A stretch of 64,000 bases of DNA from Streptomyces sp. CG1 (GCF_041080625.1 NZ_CP163518.1:5456001-5520000); one strand, 5' to 3'. Counted from the stretch's first letter, positions 50,948 to 60,648 are shown. Notes: a model not told the origin generated them from the sequence alone. Numbers and translations: made by a program.

Positions 50948-51290
50948 CTCTCTGCGTCCCCCACTGGCCGTCCGGCGTCTTCGCTCAGCGCACGGACCTT
51001 GATCGAATGTGTCATTCCCGGCCAAGTCTGCCCCAGGGCACTGACACGTCAAGCTCGGTGCCCGTTCCGTGACCGTACGCGCAAGAAGCGTCGCGCAAGC
51101 GTTACAGGGGGCGTACCGGTGGTCCACAGAATTTGCACGACAGCGCGTGCTAGAGGTTTCATGGCCGGTCTGGCTTCGGCCGGTCCGGGTTCCGGTTCCG
51201 AACCGGTGGCTCGCGCGAAGGCTGTAGCGTGGCCGACGGAGACCGTGACAACACCGCGCGCACCGCGGGCAGAAACGACGGCGAGGACTG
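50948..51290. promoter_or_regulatory. Intergenic region between two divergent kinase genes
   Basis: About 340 bp presumably carrying the promoters of both kinases. TAGCGT at 51224-51229 may be a -10 for the plus-strand gene, with a long leader. No clear palindromic operator was seen. Confidence 0.4.
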
Positions 51291-52937
51291 ATGGCACAGA
51301 CGCACCGCGCCCAGGGCCCGTCCGACCCCGAGGCGACTGGCGGCGGCATGTCGGACGCGCCGGAGATGTGGGGCAACGGAGGGCTCGTCGGCGACGGCCG
51401 GTACCGGCTGACCCACCGGCTCGGCCGGGGCGGCATGGCCGAGGTCTTCGCGGCCGAGGACGTCCGGCTGGGCCGTACCGTCGCGGTCAAGCTGCTCCGT
51501 GCGGACCTCGCCGAGGACCCCGTCTCCAAGGCCCGCTTCACGCGTGAGGCACAGTCGGTCGCCGGCCTCAACCACCACGCGATCGTCGCCGTGTACGACT
51601 CCGGCGAGGACTTCGTCGGCGGCCACTCCGTGCCGTACATCGTGATGGAGCTGGTCGAGGGCCGCACCATCCGCGATCTGCTGATCAACGCCGAGGCGCC
51701 CGGCCCCGAGCAGGCCCTGATCATCGTCTCCGGGGTGCTGGAGGCGCTCGCCTACTCGCACCAGCACGGCATCGTGCACCGCGACATCAAGCCCGCCAAC
51801 GTGATCATCACCAACAGCGGTGCCGTCAAGGTGATGGACTTCGGCATCGCGCGTGCGCTGCACGGCGCCCAGTCGACGATGACGCAGACCGGCATGGTCA
51901 TGGGCACGCCGCAGTACCTCTCCCCGGAGCAGGCGCTCGGCAAGGCCGTGGACCACCGCTCCGACCTGTACGCGACCGGCTGCCTGCTGTACGAACTGCT
52001 CGCGCTGCGGCCCCCGTTCACCGGCGAGACCCCGCTGTCGGTGGTCTACCAGCACGTCCAGGACATCCCGACCCCGCCCTCCGAGTTCTCCGACGGCTGC
52101 CCGCCGGAGCTGGACGGCCTGGTCATGCGTTCGCTCGCCAAGGAGCCGGACGACCGGTTCCAGACGGCCGAGGAGATGCGCGGCCTGGTCCAGTACGGCC
52201 TGCAGATGCTGTACGAGCAGGGCGGCCACACCGGCACCTGGAACACCGGCCCGGTGGACGCGCACGACGGCCGGCACACCCCTGCGGGCGGTTTCACGAG
52301 GACGACCGCGATGCAGCACCCGGGCGAGTACGGCGCCGGGACCGCGCAGATCCCGCAGTCGATCCTGCCGTCCGGTTACGGCAACGGCGACGACGGCGGT
52401 TTCGAGGGGCACGGCAACAAGGGCAGCGGCCGCGGCAAGCTGTGGATCCTCGCCGTCCTCGCGGTCATCGCGATCGCGGCGGGTGTCGCGCTCGCCCTCA
52501 AGGGCACGGGCGGCGGCACCGGCACCGGCTCCGACACCAAGCCGCCGACGACCCACTCGCAGTCCACGAAGGACGACTCGAACTCCCCGAGCCCGTCGGA
52601 CGGCACCACCGACCAGCCTTCGGACACCGCGACCGGCAACGGCTCGGGCTCGAATTCGGGCGGGTCCGGGTACACGCCGTCGGACCCGCAGACCTCACAG
52701 TCGCAGTCCACGGGGCCGACCAGCCAGCCGTCGACTCCGCAGACCTCGCCGTCGCAGTCCACGAACCCCACGAGCGGGGGTACGGACGCGGGCACCACGG
52801 GCGGGGGTACGGACGCGGGCACCACCGACGGTGGTACGGACACCGGCACGACGAACGGCGGCACGGACGCGGGCACCACGAACGCCGGCACCAACGTGGG
52901 CACCACGGTCGGCGGCACCGGCGCCCCGACCGGTTGA
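51291..52937 (+). CDS. Serine/threonine protein kinase with extracellular Gly/Thr repeat tail
   Basis: A 548-residue transmembrane kinase. The kinase domain covers about 38-300: K67 (VAVKLL), HRDIKPAN, VMDFGIAR and GTPQYLSPEQ. A linker follows, then one membrane helix at about 382-403 (LWILAVLAVIAIAAGVALAL). The outside part has no PASTA domain; it is Ser/Thr/Pro-rich and ends with a repeat of roughly GGTDAGTT about six times (52780-52930). It is paired with the divergent PASTA kinase, whose catalytic domain is similar, suggesting duplication and loss of the PASTA sensor. The start could also be the ATG at 51348 (MSDAPEM). Confidence 0.92.
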   Translation: MAQTHRAQGPSDPEATGGGMSDAPEMWGNGGLVGDGRYRLTHRLGRGGMAEVFAAEDVRLGRTVAVKLLRADLAEDPVSKARFTREAQSVAGLNHHAIVAVYDSGEDFVGGHSVPYIVMELVEGRTIRDLLINAEAPGPEQALIIVSGVLEALAYSHQHGIVHRDIKPANVIITNSGAVKVMDFGIARALHGAQSTMTQTGMVMGTPQYLSPEQALGKAVDHRSDLYATGCLLYELLALRPPFTGETPLSVVYQHVQDIPTPPSEFSDGCPPELDGLVMRSLAKEPDDRFQTAEEMRGLVQYGLQMLYEQGGHTGTWNTGPVDAHDGRHTPAGGFTRTTAMQHPGEYGAGTAQIPQSILPSGYGNGDDGGFEGHGNKGSGRGKLWILAVLAVIAIAAGVALALKGTGGGTGTGSDTKPPTTHSQSTKDDSNSPSPSDGTTDQPSDTATGNGSGSNSGGSGYTPSDPQTSQSQSTGPTSQPSTPQTSPSQSTNPTSGGTDAGTTGGGTDAGTTDGGTDTGTTNGGTDAGTTNAGTNVGTTVGGTGAPTG

Positions 52938-52989
52938 AGGACGCCCACGGCGCCGGCGACGGCCTCTCACTGAGCCGATCCGCCGGCGC

Positions 52990-54033
52990 TCACCGCGCGA
53001 ACGCGTCGCACACCGCGTCGTACTCGCGTGTCCACCACACCACGAGCGCCGACGCGGCCGGGAACTGGCAGTCCGCGCGCGTGTCACCGCGTTCGTAGTG
53101 CCAGCGCAGCATCCAGAAGTCGTTCAGGCGCTCCCACCACACCCGGTGCACGGCCGCCGCCAGCTCGGAGGGCGAGGCACCGGCCGCGCGCCGGTACGCG
53201 CGCGCGTAGGCGCGTACTTTCGGCAGATCCAGGGCGCCCGCGGGCCGTACGAAGAAGATCGCGGCGGCGCGTACGGCCTCCTCGGCGCGGGGCTGCACAC
53301 CCAGCCGGTCCCAGTCGACGATGGCCGCCGGTGTGTCGTTCTTGTAGAGCACGTTGAACGGGTGGAAGTCGCCGTGCACCCAGCCCACCGAGCCGCCGGG
53401 CGGCGGTCGCCGGTCCGCGTGCTGTTCCACGAGCGCGCGGCGTTCCAGCAGCCGGTGCCGGGCCAGCTCGTCGAAGGCGTCGGCCGGGCGGTGCCGGCGT
53501 ACCTGGGCGAGCAGATCGTCGATGAGGGCGTAGGTGTCGGCGGGGTCGGCGCTCTCCACCGGGTGGGGGCTCGTGGCCGGGCGCGTGCGCCCCTTGGGTG
53601 GCATCACGCGTTCCAGGCAGGCGTGCACAGCGCCCAGGAGCGCCCCCAGGCGTGCGCTCTCCCCGCGGGTGAGCTGGCCGCCGTGGCGGTGCCTGCCGTC
53701 GATCCAGGGGTGCAGGGCATAGGCGTGGCCGCCGACGACGGCGACCGTACGGCCCTCGCGGTGCGCCAGCGGCACGGAGACCGGGACGCCGAGGTCGGCC
53801 AGGCGCTGGGTGGCCCGGTGCCGGCGCTCGATGGCCGCCGGGTCGGCGGTGTCGGGGTCGAAGTGGTGCTTGAGGAAATAGCGGCCGCGGGTGGTGCGCA
53901 GTCGGTAGCCGCGGTTCAGCAGGCCCTGTTCGACGGGTTCACAGGTGAGGGCGGTACCGGCGGCGTACAGGCGGAGCAGAGCGCCCAGAGGGGGCGCATG
54001 AGGTACGAGCGTTGGTACACATGAGCGCGGCAC
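52990..54033 (-). CDS. Aminoglycoside phosphotransferase (APH)-family protein
   Basis: A 347-residue APH/ChoK-like kinase. The catalytic loop is VHGDFHPFNVL with Asp and Asn at the active site, followed by IVDWDRLG with the metal-binding Asp. An N-terminal lobe precedes it (LNRGYRLRTTRGRYFLKHHF, with the ATP lysine in FLKHHF). The substrate may be a sugar, choline-like compound or antibiotic; nothing points to resistance. The GTG start at 54033 is uncertain. It is convergent with the kinase gene at 51291. Confidence 0.82.
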   Translation of the reverse strand: MPRSCVPTLVPHAPPLGALLRLYAAGTALTCEPVEQGLLNRGYRLRTTRGRYFLKHHFDPDTADPAAIERRHRATQRLADLGVPVSVPLAHREGRTVAVVGGHAYALHPWIDGRHRHGGQLTRGESARLGALLGAVHACLERVMPPKGRTRPATSPHPVESADPADTYALIDDLLAQVRRHRPADAFDELARHRLLERRALVEQHADRRPPPGGSVGWVHGDFHPFNVLYKNDTPAAIVDWDRLGVQPRAEEAVRAAAIFFVRPAGALDLPKVRAYARAYRRAAGASPSELAAAVHRVWWERLNDFWMLRWHYERGDTRADCQFPAASALVVWWTREYDAVCDAFAR

Positions 54034-54139
54034 GCCGCAGATGTTAGGGCACGAAAAGATGCTGTGAGCTGGGGCTTGTCACAGGCAGTCGCGGGCGATC
54101 GCAATCGGTCACAGGGCAGGCCGCACGCGGCAGGCTTTA

Positions 54140-54817
54140 TCAAAGATTTCCGTTTCCGCCGCTCTTTTCCGCCTGCATACGGGCGACATAAGCGGCGGCC
54201 TGCGAGCGGCGCTGCATACCGAGTTTGGAAAGCAGACTCGAAACGTAATTCTTGATCGTCTTCTCGGCGAGATGCAAACGCTCGCCGATCTGCCGGTTGG
54301 TGAGCCCTTCGCCGATCAGTTCGAGGATTTTCCGCTCCTGCTCGGTGAGCCGCGCGAGCCTGTCGTCCGTCCGCGCGCCGCCGCCGTCGCGCAGCCGCTC
54401 CAGCACGCGCGCGGTGGCGACCGGGTCCAGCAGGGACTTCCCGGCGGCCACATCCCGTACCGCCTGCAGCAGTTCATTGCCGCGGATCGCCTTCAGGACG
54501 TACCCCGAGGCACCCGCCATGATCGCGTCGAACAGTGCCTCGTCGTCCGCGAACGAGGTCAGCATCAGGCACTGCACGGTCTCGTCCTTGGAGCGGACCT
54601 CCCGGCACACCTCGACCCCGCTGCCGTCCGGCAGCCGCACGTCCAGCACCGCCACGTCGGGGCGGGTGGCCGGAATGCGCACCAGCGCGTCGGCCGCCGT
54701 GCCGGCCTCGCCGACCACCTCGATGTCCGGCTCGACGGAGAGCATCTCGTGGACGCCTCGACGGACCACCTCATGATCGTCGAGAAGAAATACCCTGATT
54801 TTTCCCGGTTCGCGCAC
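54140..54817 (-). CDS. NarL/FixJ-family response regulator, orphan
   Basis: A 225-residue response regulator. The receiver domain (about 7-125) has the acidic pocket LLDDHEVV, phospho-acceptor Asp in VAVLDVRLPDG near residue 55, and Lys in VLKAIRGNEL. A LuxR-type helix-turn-helix follows (LTEQERKILELIGEGLTNRQ, about 155-175). It resembles DevR/DosR-like regulators. No histidine kinase gene is adjacent, so it is an orphan. It is divergent from the second bkd cluster across 322 bp. Confidence 0.92.
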   Translation of the reverse strand: MREPGKIRVFLLDDHEVVRRGVHEMLSVEPDIEVVGEAGTAADALVRIPATRPDVAVLDVRLPDGSGVEVCREVRSKDETVQCLMLTSFADDEALFDAIMAGASGYVLKAIRGNELLQAVRDVAAGKSLLDPVATARVLERLRDGGGARTDDRLARLTEQERKILELIGEGLTNRQIGERLHLAEKTIKNYVSSLLSKLGMQRRSQAAAYVARMQAEKSGGNGNL

Positions 54818-55139
54818 GGAAGCAGTCTTACACGCAAACTCTTCCCGTCACCTGGGTCAGCGGGATAACGTGCGGTTGCTCCGGCCTTTCGCAAGGCTGT
54901 GACCAGCGCGCTTCGAGGCCTTCTCGATTTACTTGGAAATCCAAGCAAAATCGCAGGTCAGATGGGGTTTCACAGAAATGTGGAGCACTGGGTAACGTGA
55001 TGGTTGCAGGGCGCTCGCCGGGGCACCTGTCACGCCTGTTCCCGGCCGAGTGGCACCCACCCCGTGCCCGGTGGTCGAAACAGGTGAGCCGCACTGGCCT
55101 ACCGGCAACCCCGGGGGCCGGAACGACGGAGGAGCACAC
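54818..55139. promoter_or_regulatory. Intergenic region upstream of bkd cluster 2
   Basis: A 322-bp region holding the promoters of the response regulator and bkd cluster 2. It contains a small inverted repeat CTTGGA-AA-TCCAAG (54932-54945). No PaaR-type box and no CTGTGGANAAC motif was seen, unlike bkd cluster 1. GGAGGAG at about 55129-55135 is the ribosome-binding site of E1 alpha. Confidence 0.5.
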
Positions 55140-56426
55140 GTGACCGTGGACAGCAGTGCCGCGCGCAAGCCGCGACGCAGCGCCGCAGGCAAGGCCGGCA
55201 CCACCGGCGACAAGACCGGCACCACCGGAACGAAATCCGGCACGGCCGGAAACACGTCCGGAGCCACCGGCACCAAGCGCACCACCCGCACCACCCGCGC
55301 CGCGGCGAAGAAGAGCACCGAACCGGAGCTCGTCCAGCTGCTGACGCCCGAGGGCAAGCGGGTCAAGAACGCCGAGTACGACGCCTACGTCGCCGGCATC
55401 ACTCCTGAAGACCTGCGCGGGCTGTACCGCGACATGGTGCTCACCCGCCGCTTCGACGCCGAGGCCACCGCCCTGCAGCGCCAGGGCGAGCTGGGCCTGT
55501 GGGCCTCGCTGCTCGGCCAGGAGGCCGCCCAGATCGGCTCCGGCCGGGCCACCCGCGAGGACGACTACGTCTTCCCGACCTACCGTGAGCACGGCGTCGC
55601 CTGGTGCCGCGGGGTCGACCCGACCAATCTGCTCGGCATGTTCCGCGGCGTGAACAACGGCGGCTGGGACCCGAACAGCAACAACTTCCACCTGTACACG
55701 ATCGTCATCGGCTCCCAGACGCTGCACGCCACCGGCTACGCGATGGGCATCGCCAAGGACGGCGCGGACAGCGCGGTGATCGCCTACTTCGGCGACGGCG
55801 CGAGCAGCCAGGGCGACGTCGCCGAGTCGTTCACCTTCTCCGCGGTCTACAACGCCCCCGTGGTGTTCTTCTGCCAGAACAACCAGTGGGCGATCTCCGA
55901 GCCGACCGAGAAGCAGAGCCGGGTACCGCTGTACCAGCGCGCCCAGGGCTTCGGCTTCCCGGGCGTCCGCGTGGACGGCAACGACGTGCTGGCCTGTCTG
56001 GCGGTCACCCGCTGGGCACTGGAGCGCGCCCGCACCGGCGAGGGCCCCACCCTGGTCGAGGCGTACACGTACCGCATGGGCGCCCACACCACCTCCGACG
56101 ACCCCACCCGCTACCGGGGCGACGACGAGCGCGCCGCCTGGGAGGCCAAGGACCCGATCCTGCGCCTTCGCCGGTACCTGGAGGCCTCAAACCACGCGGA
56201 CGAGGGATTCTTCGCGGAACTCGAGGCCGAGTCCGAGGCGTTGGGCAAACGAGTGCGCGAAGCGGTCCGTGCGATGCCCGACCCGGATCATTTCGCGATC
56301 TTCGAGAACGCGTACGCGGACGGGCATGCGCTCGTCGACGAGGAGCGCGCCCAGTTCGCCGCCTACCAGGCGACGTTCGCGACCGGGTCCGAGAGCGGCT
56401 TCGCCGCGGGTGAAGGGGGTCACTGA
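55140..56426 (+). CDS. bkdA: Branched-chain alpha-keto acid dehydrogenase E1 alpha (cluster 2)
   Basis: A 428-residue E1 alpha. It carries an unusual N-terminal extension of about 65 residues rich in Thr, Gly, Lys and Ala with repeats (KTGTTGTKSGTAGNTSG). The family core begins near LVQLLTPEGKRV. Typical blocks are LYRDMVLTRRFDAEATALQR, the thiamine-diphosphate motif GDGASSQGDVAESFTFSAV and QNNQWAIS. I chose GTG 55140 because GGAGGAG precedes it by 6 nt. It is the second such gene in the window; sequence differences from cluster 1 are large, so this is an old duplication. Confidence 0.94.
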   Translation: MTVDSSAARKPRRSAAGKAGTTGDKTGTTGTKSGTAGNTSGATGTKRTTRTTRAAAKKSTEPELVQLLTPEGKRVKNAEYDAYVAGITPEDLRGLYRDMVLTRRFDAEATALQRQGELGLWASLLGQEAAQIGSGRATREDDYVFPTYREHGVAWCRGVDPTNLLGMFRGVNNGGWDPNSNNFHLYTIVIGSQTLHATGYAMGIAKDGADSAVIAYFGDGASSQGDVAESFTFSAVYNAPVVFFCQNNQWAISEPTEKQSRVPLYQRAQGFGFPGVRVDGNDVLACLAVTRWALERARTGEGPTLVEAYTYRMGAHTTSDDPTRYRGDDERAAWEAKDPILRLRRYLEASNHADEGFFAELEAESEALGKRVREAVRAMPDPDHFAIFENAYADGHALVDEERAQFAAYQATFATGSESGFAAGEGGH

Positions 56427-56427
56427 C

Positions 56428-57405
56428 ATGGCCGAGAAGATGGCGATGGCCAAGGCCATCAACGAGTCGCTGCGCCGTGCCCTGGAGACCGACCCCAAGG
56501 TCCTGGTCATGGGCGAGGACGTCGGCAAGCTCGGTGGCGTCTTCCGCGTGACGGACGGCCTGCAGAAGGACTTCGGCGAGAGCCGGGTGATCGACACCCC
56601 GCTGGCCGAGTCCGGCATCGTCGGCACCGCGATCGGCCTCGCGCTGCGCGGCTACCGCCCGGTGGTGGAGATCCAGTTCGACGGCTTCGTCTTCCCGGCG
56701 TACGACCAGATCGTCACCCAGCTCGCGAAGATGCACGCGCGGTCGCTGGGCAAGGTGAAGATGCCGGTCGTGATCCGCATCCCGTACGGCGGCGGGATCG
56801 GAGCGGTGGAGCACCACTCGGAGTCCCCGGAGGCGCTGTTCGCGCATGTGGCGGGCCTGAAGGTCGTGTCTCCGTCGAATGCGTCGGATGCGTACTGGAT
56901 GATGCAGCAGGCGATCCAGAGCGATGACCCGGTGATCTACTTCGAGCCGAAGCGCCGCTACTGGGACAAGGCCGAGGTCGATGTGGAGGCGATCCCGGCG
57001 CCGCTCCACAAGGCGCAGGTGGTCCGTGAGGGCACGGACCTGACGCTGGCCGCGTACGGCCCGATGGTGAAGCTGTGCCGGGAGGTGGCGGACGCGGCGA
57101 CCGAGGAGGGCAAGTCCCTCGAGGTCGTGGACCTGCGTTCGGTGTCCCCCCTGGACTTCGACACCGTTCAGGCGTCGGTGGAGAAGACCCGCCGCCTGGT
57201 CGTGGTCCACGAGGCACCGGTGTTCTTCGGTTCGGGCGCGGAGATCGCCGCGCGGATCACGGAGCGCTGCTTCTACCACCTGGAGGCGCCCGTCCTGCGG
57301 GTCGGCGGCTATCACGCCCCGTATCCGCCGGCCCGGCTGGAGGAGGAGTACCTGCCGGACCTGGACCGCGTGCTCGACGCCGTCGACCGCTCGCTGGCGT
57401 ACTGA
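56428..57405 (+). CDS. bkdB: Branched-chain alpha-keto acid dehydrogenase E1 beta (cluster 2)
   Basis: A 325-residue E1 beta subunit, recognised from VMGEDVGKLGGVFRVTDGL, GTAIGLALRGYRPVVEIQF, DGFVFPAYDQIVTQL, and ITERCFYHLEAPVLRVGG at the end. It forms the alpha2-beta2 E1 enzyme with the preceding gene. It begins one base after the E1 alpha stop codon. Codon choice and length agree with the cluster 1 copy. Confidence 0.95.
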   Translation: MAEKMAMAKAINESLRRALETDPKVLVMGEDVGKLGGVFRVTDGLQKDFGESRVIDTPLAESGIVGTAIGLALRGYRPVVEIQFDGFVFPAYDQIVTQLAKMHARSLGKVKMPVVIRIPYGGGIGAVEHHSESPEALFAHVAGLKVVSPSNASDAYWMMQQAIQSDDPVIYFEPKRRYWDKAEVDVEAIPAPLHKAQVVREGTDLTLAAYGPMVKLCREVADAATEEGKSLEVVDLRSVSPLDFDTVQASVEKTRRLVVVHEAPVFFGSGAEIAARITERCFYHLEAPVLRVGGYHAPYPPARLEEEYLPDLDRVLDAVDRSLAY

Positions 57406-57416
57406 GGGAGAGGGTC

Positions 57417-58808
57417 GTGACGACGATGACGGAAGCGTCCGTACGCGAGTTCAAGATGCCGGACGTCGGCGAGGGACTCACCGAGGCCGAGATCCTCAAG
57501 TGGTACGTCCAGCCCGGTGACACCGTCACCGACGGCCAGGTGGTGTGCGAGGTCGAGACCGCCAAGGCGGCCGTCGAACTCCCCATCCCCTACGACGGTG
57601 TGGTCCGGTCCCTGCACTTCCCCGAGGGCACCACGGTGGACGTGGGCACCGCCATCATCGCCGTGGACGTGGCGGGCGGCCCGGCGGAACCGGTGGAGGC
57701 GGAGCCTGTGGTGGCCGCCGAGGCCCCCGCGGAGGAGCCGAAGCCGCAGGGCCGCCAGCCGGTCCTGGTGGGCTACGGCGTGGCGACGTCCTCCACCAAG
57801 CGCCGCCCCCGCAAGGGCCCCGGGGCCACCGTCCCGGCGGCGGCCCAGGCGATCCAGACCGAGCTGAACGGCCACGGCCACGGCACGGTCGCCGAGAAGC
57901 CCCGCCCGCTGGCGAAGCCGCCGGTGCGGAAGCTGGCCAAGGATCTGGGTGTCGACCTGGCCACGGTCATCCCGTCCGGCCCGGACGGCATCATCACGCG
58001 AGAGGACGTCCACGCGGCGGCCACACCGAGGCCGGCGGAGCCGGCTGTCCAGGCCGTGGCCCCCGCCGGGCCCGTGACGCCGGCGCCGGTGGCCTCGTAC
58101 GACGGCACACGCGAGACCCGTATCCCGGTCAAGGGTGTCCGCAAGGCGACGGCGTCGGCGATGGTGGGTTCGGCGTTCACGGCGCCGCATGTCACGGAGT
58201 TCGTGACGGTGGACGTGACCCGGACGATGAAGCTGGTCGAGGAGCTGAAGCAGGACAAGGAGATGCAGGGGCTGCGGGTCAACCCGCTGCTGCTGATCGC
58301 CAAGGCCCTGCTGGTCGCGATCAAGCGGAACCCGGACATCAACGCGTCCTGGGACGAGGCGGCCCAGGAGATCGTGCTCAAGCACTACGTCAACCTGGGC
58401 ATCGCGGCGGCCACCCCGCGCGGTCTGATCGTGCCGAACATCAAGGACGCGCACGCGAAGACGCTCCCGCAACTGGCCGAGGCGCTGGGTGAGCTGGTGT
58501 CGACGGCCCGGGAGGGCAAGACGTCGCCGGCGGCGATGCAGGGCGGCACGGTGACGATCACCAACGTCGGCGTCTTCGGTGTCGACACGGGAACGCCGAT
58601 CCTCAACCCCGGCGAGTCGGCGATCCTGGCGATCGGCGCGATCAAGCTCCAGCCGTGGGTGCACAAGGGCAAGGTCAAGCCGCGTCAGGTCACGACGCTT
58701 GCGTTGAGCTTCGACCACCGCCTGGTCGACGGCGAACTGGGCTCGAAGGTGCTGGCGGACGTGGCGGCGATCCTGGAACAGCCGAAGCGGTTGATCACCT
58801 GGGCGTGA
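57417..58808 (+). CDS. bkdC: Dihydrolipoyl acyltransferase E2 (bkd cluster 2)
   Basis: A 463-residue E2. The lipoyl domain has the modified Lys in VETAKAAVELP, about residue 48. The E3-binding domain is KPPVRKLAKDLGVDLATVIP (about 162-195). The catalytic domain shows TNVGVFGVDTGTPILN and the active site LSFDHRLVDGELG. The GTG at 57417 or the ATG at 57426 starts the gene, 11-20 bp after E1 beta. It ends ahead of a strong terminator. As in cluster 1, no E3 gene is present. Confidence 0.95.
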   Translation: MTTMTEASVREFKMPDVGEGLTEAEILKWYVQPGDTVTDGQVVCEVETAKAAVELPIPYDGVVRSLHFPEGTTVDVGTAIIAVDVAGGPAEPVEAEPVVAAEAPAEEPKPQGRQPVLVGYGVATSSTKRRPRKGPGATVPAAAQAIQTELNGHGHGTVAEKPRPLAKPPVRKLAKDLGVDLATVIPSGPDGIITREDVHAAATPRPAEPAVQAVAPAGPVTPAPVASYDGTRETRIPVKGVRKATASAMVGSAFTAPHVTEFVTVDVTRTMKLVEELKQDKEMQGLRVNPLLLIAKALLVAIKRNPDINASWDEAAQEIVLKHYVNLGIAAATPRGLIVPNIKDAHAKTLPQLAEALGELVSTAREGKTSPAAMQGGTVTITNVGVFGVDTGTPILNPGESAILAIGAIKLQPWVHKGKVKPRQVTTLALSFDHRLVDGELGSKVLADVAAILEQPKRLITWA

Positions 58809-58837
58809 CGGCGCCGGGTGAGCAACCTCTGAGCGTT

Positions 58838-58876
58838 GAGGGGACGGCCGCAACTTCGACTTGCGACCGTCCCCTC
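58838..58876. terminator. Terminator after bkd cluster 2
   Basis: GAGGGGACGG pairs with CCGTCCCCTC (58867-58876), extended inwards by CGCAA/TTGCG, and is followed by TTCTTT. This is a good factor-independent terminator. Confidence 0.85.
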
Positions 58877-58998
58877 TTCTTTGAGGCCTGGCTCTCAGGC
58901 GCAGCAGGCGCAGACATTCGTTGACGTGCAGCACCGAAAGGCCGCACGGGCCGCGACGGTCCGAGATCCGTTCCATACAACTGCCGTAGATTTACGGC

Positions 58999-60648
58999 AT
59001 GGTAACGGGGGAGAGGGCCGCAGCTCGGCATGCAAAGCCTCAGGCTGCGGCGCGCGGTGGAGTCGGGCGGGCGTCCATGCTCATGGCCGGCGGGACCGTC
59101 GTATCCCGGGCCAGCGGGCTGATCCGGCAGGTGCTGCAAGCGGCCGCGCTCGGGACGGGGCTGCTGGCCACCACGTACAACACGGCGAACACCGTGCCGA
59201 CCAGCCTGTACACCCTGCTGATCGGCGGTGCGCTGAACGCCGTGCTGGTGCCGCAGCTGGTGCGGGCCCGGGCCACGCACGCCGACGGTGGGCGGGCGTA
59301 TGAGCAGCGCCTCGTGACCCTTGTCGTCAGCGTGCTGGCCGTCGGGACCGTGCTCGCCGTGTGGGCGGCGCCGGAGATCGTGAGTCTGTATATAAGGGAT
59401 ACGCCCAAGGAGCACGAGGCGTTCCGGCTGACCGTCGTCTTCGCCCGGTTTCTGCTACCGCAGATCTTCTTCTACGGCCTGTTCGCCATCCTCGGCCAAG
59501 TGCTCAACGCCCGCGAGAAGTTCGGCGCCATGATGTGGACGCCGGTGCTCAACAACCTCGTCCTCGTCGCCATGTTCGGCGTCTACCTCGGAATGATGAC
59601 CGTCCCCCACTCCGTCGCCGACGTCACCGGCACCCAGGTCCGCTGGCTCGGTGTCGGTACGACCCTCGGGATCGCCGTACAGGCCCTCGCGCTCATCCCC
59701 TTCGCCCGCGCCGCCGGCTTCCGGTTCCGGCCCCGTTTCGACTGGCGCGGCGCGGGGCTCGGCTCCGGGGTCCACGCGGCGAAGTGGACCCTGCTGTTCG
59801 TGCTGACCAACCTGGTCGCCCTCACCGTCGTCACCCATTACGCCAACGCCGCCGACACGCAATTGCCGACGGCCGGCGTCGGCTACACGGCGTACAGCTA
59901 CGCGCAGACCATCTGGATGCTGCCCCAGTCCGTCGTCACCGTCTCCCTGGTCACGGCCCTGCTGCCACGCATGAGCAAGGCGGCGGCCGAGGGGCGGATC
60001 GGCGATCTGCGCGCCGATCTGTCCCGGGCGCTGCGGGTCAGCGGGGTCGTGATCGTCCCGGCCGCCTTCCTGTTCACCGCGCTCGGGCCGGACATCGCCG
60101 CTCTCCTCTTCGCCCATGGCGCGGCCGACGCCGCCACCGCCCAGCCCCTCGGGCACATGCTCCAGGCCTTCGGGCTCGGACTGATCCCGTTCTCGGCGCA
60201 GTATCTGCTGCTGCGCGGCTTCTACGCCTTCGAAGACACCCGTACGCCGTTCTTCATGGCCGTGTGGATCGCCGTCGTCAACATCGCGCTCGCCACCGCC
60301 TGCCATCAGCTGCTGCCCGCGTGGTCGGTCACCGGCATGGCCGGCGCCTACACCGTCTCCTACTTCGCCGGACTCGTCCTCACCGCCCGCCTGCTGGCCC
60401 GCCGCACCGGCGGCCGACTCGACGACGGCACCCTGCGCGGCACCTACGCCAAGCTGCTGTGCGCCGGAGGCGGCGGTGCCGTGGCGGGCTGGGCGGCGGC
60501 GCGGAGTTGCGCCGGTGTGCTGGGGGACGGCACGGCGGGCGCGATCCTGACCACCACGGTCGGCACGCTCGCCCTCGCCCTCGTCTATCTGTTGCTGGCC
60601 AAAATGCTGAAGGCCGGCGAACTCCGACGCATTCCGGGCCTGGGCTGA
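58999..60648 (+). CDS. murJ: MurJ/MviN-family lipid II flippase homologue
   Basis: A 549-residue polytopic membrane protein of the MOP superfamily, with about 13-14 hydrophobic helices. The family opening is MAGGTVVSRASGLIRQVLQA, followed by NTVPTSLYTLLIGGALNAVL, QIFFYGLFAILGQVLNARE and VNIALATACHQLLP. MurJ flips lipid-linked peptidoglycan precursors. I recall that Streptomyces has an essential long MurJ close to trxB/parAB elsewhere on the chromosome, so this shorter copy without a kinase-like tail is probably a paralogue. A segment at 60649-60843 downstream shows no supported gene. Confidence 0.88.
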   Translation: MVTGERAAARHAKPQAAARGGVGRASMLMAGGTVVSRASGLIRQVLQAAALGTGLLATTYNTANTVPTSLYTLLIGGALNAVLVPQLVRARATHADGGRAYEQRLVTLVVSVLAVGTVLAVWAAPEIVSLYIRDTPKEHEAFRLTVVFARFLLPQIFFYGLFAILGQVLNAREKFGAMMWTPVLNNLVLVAMFGVYLGMMTVPHSVADVTGTQVRWLGVGTTLGIAVQALALIPFARAAGFRFRPRFDWRGAGLGSGVHAAKWTLLFVLTNLVALTVVTHYANAADTQLPTAGVGYTAYSYAQTIWMLPQSVVTVSLVTALLPRMSKAAAEGRIGDLRADLSRALRVSGVVIVPAAFLFTALGPDIAALLFAHGAADAATAQPLGHMLQAFGLGLIPFSAQYLLLRGFYAFEDTRTPFFMAVWIAVVNIALATACHQLLPAWSVTGMAGAYTVSYFAGLVLTARLLARRTGGRLDDGTLRGTYAKLLCAGGGGAVAGWAAARSCAGVLGDGTAGAILTTTVGTLALALVYLLLAKMLKAGELRRIPGLG

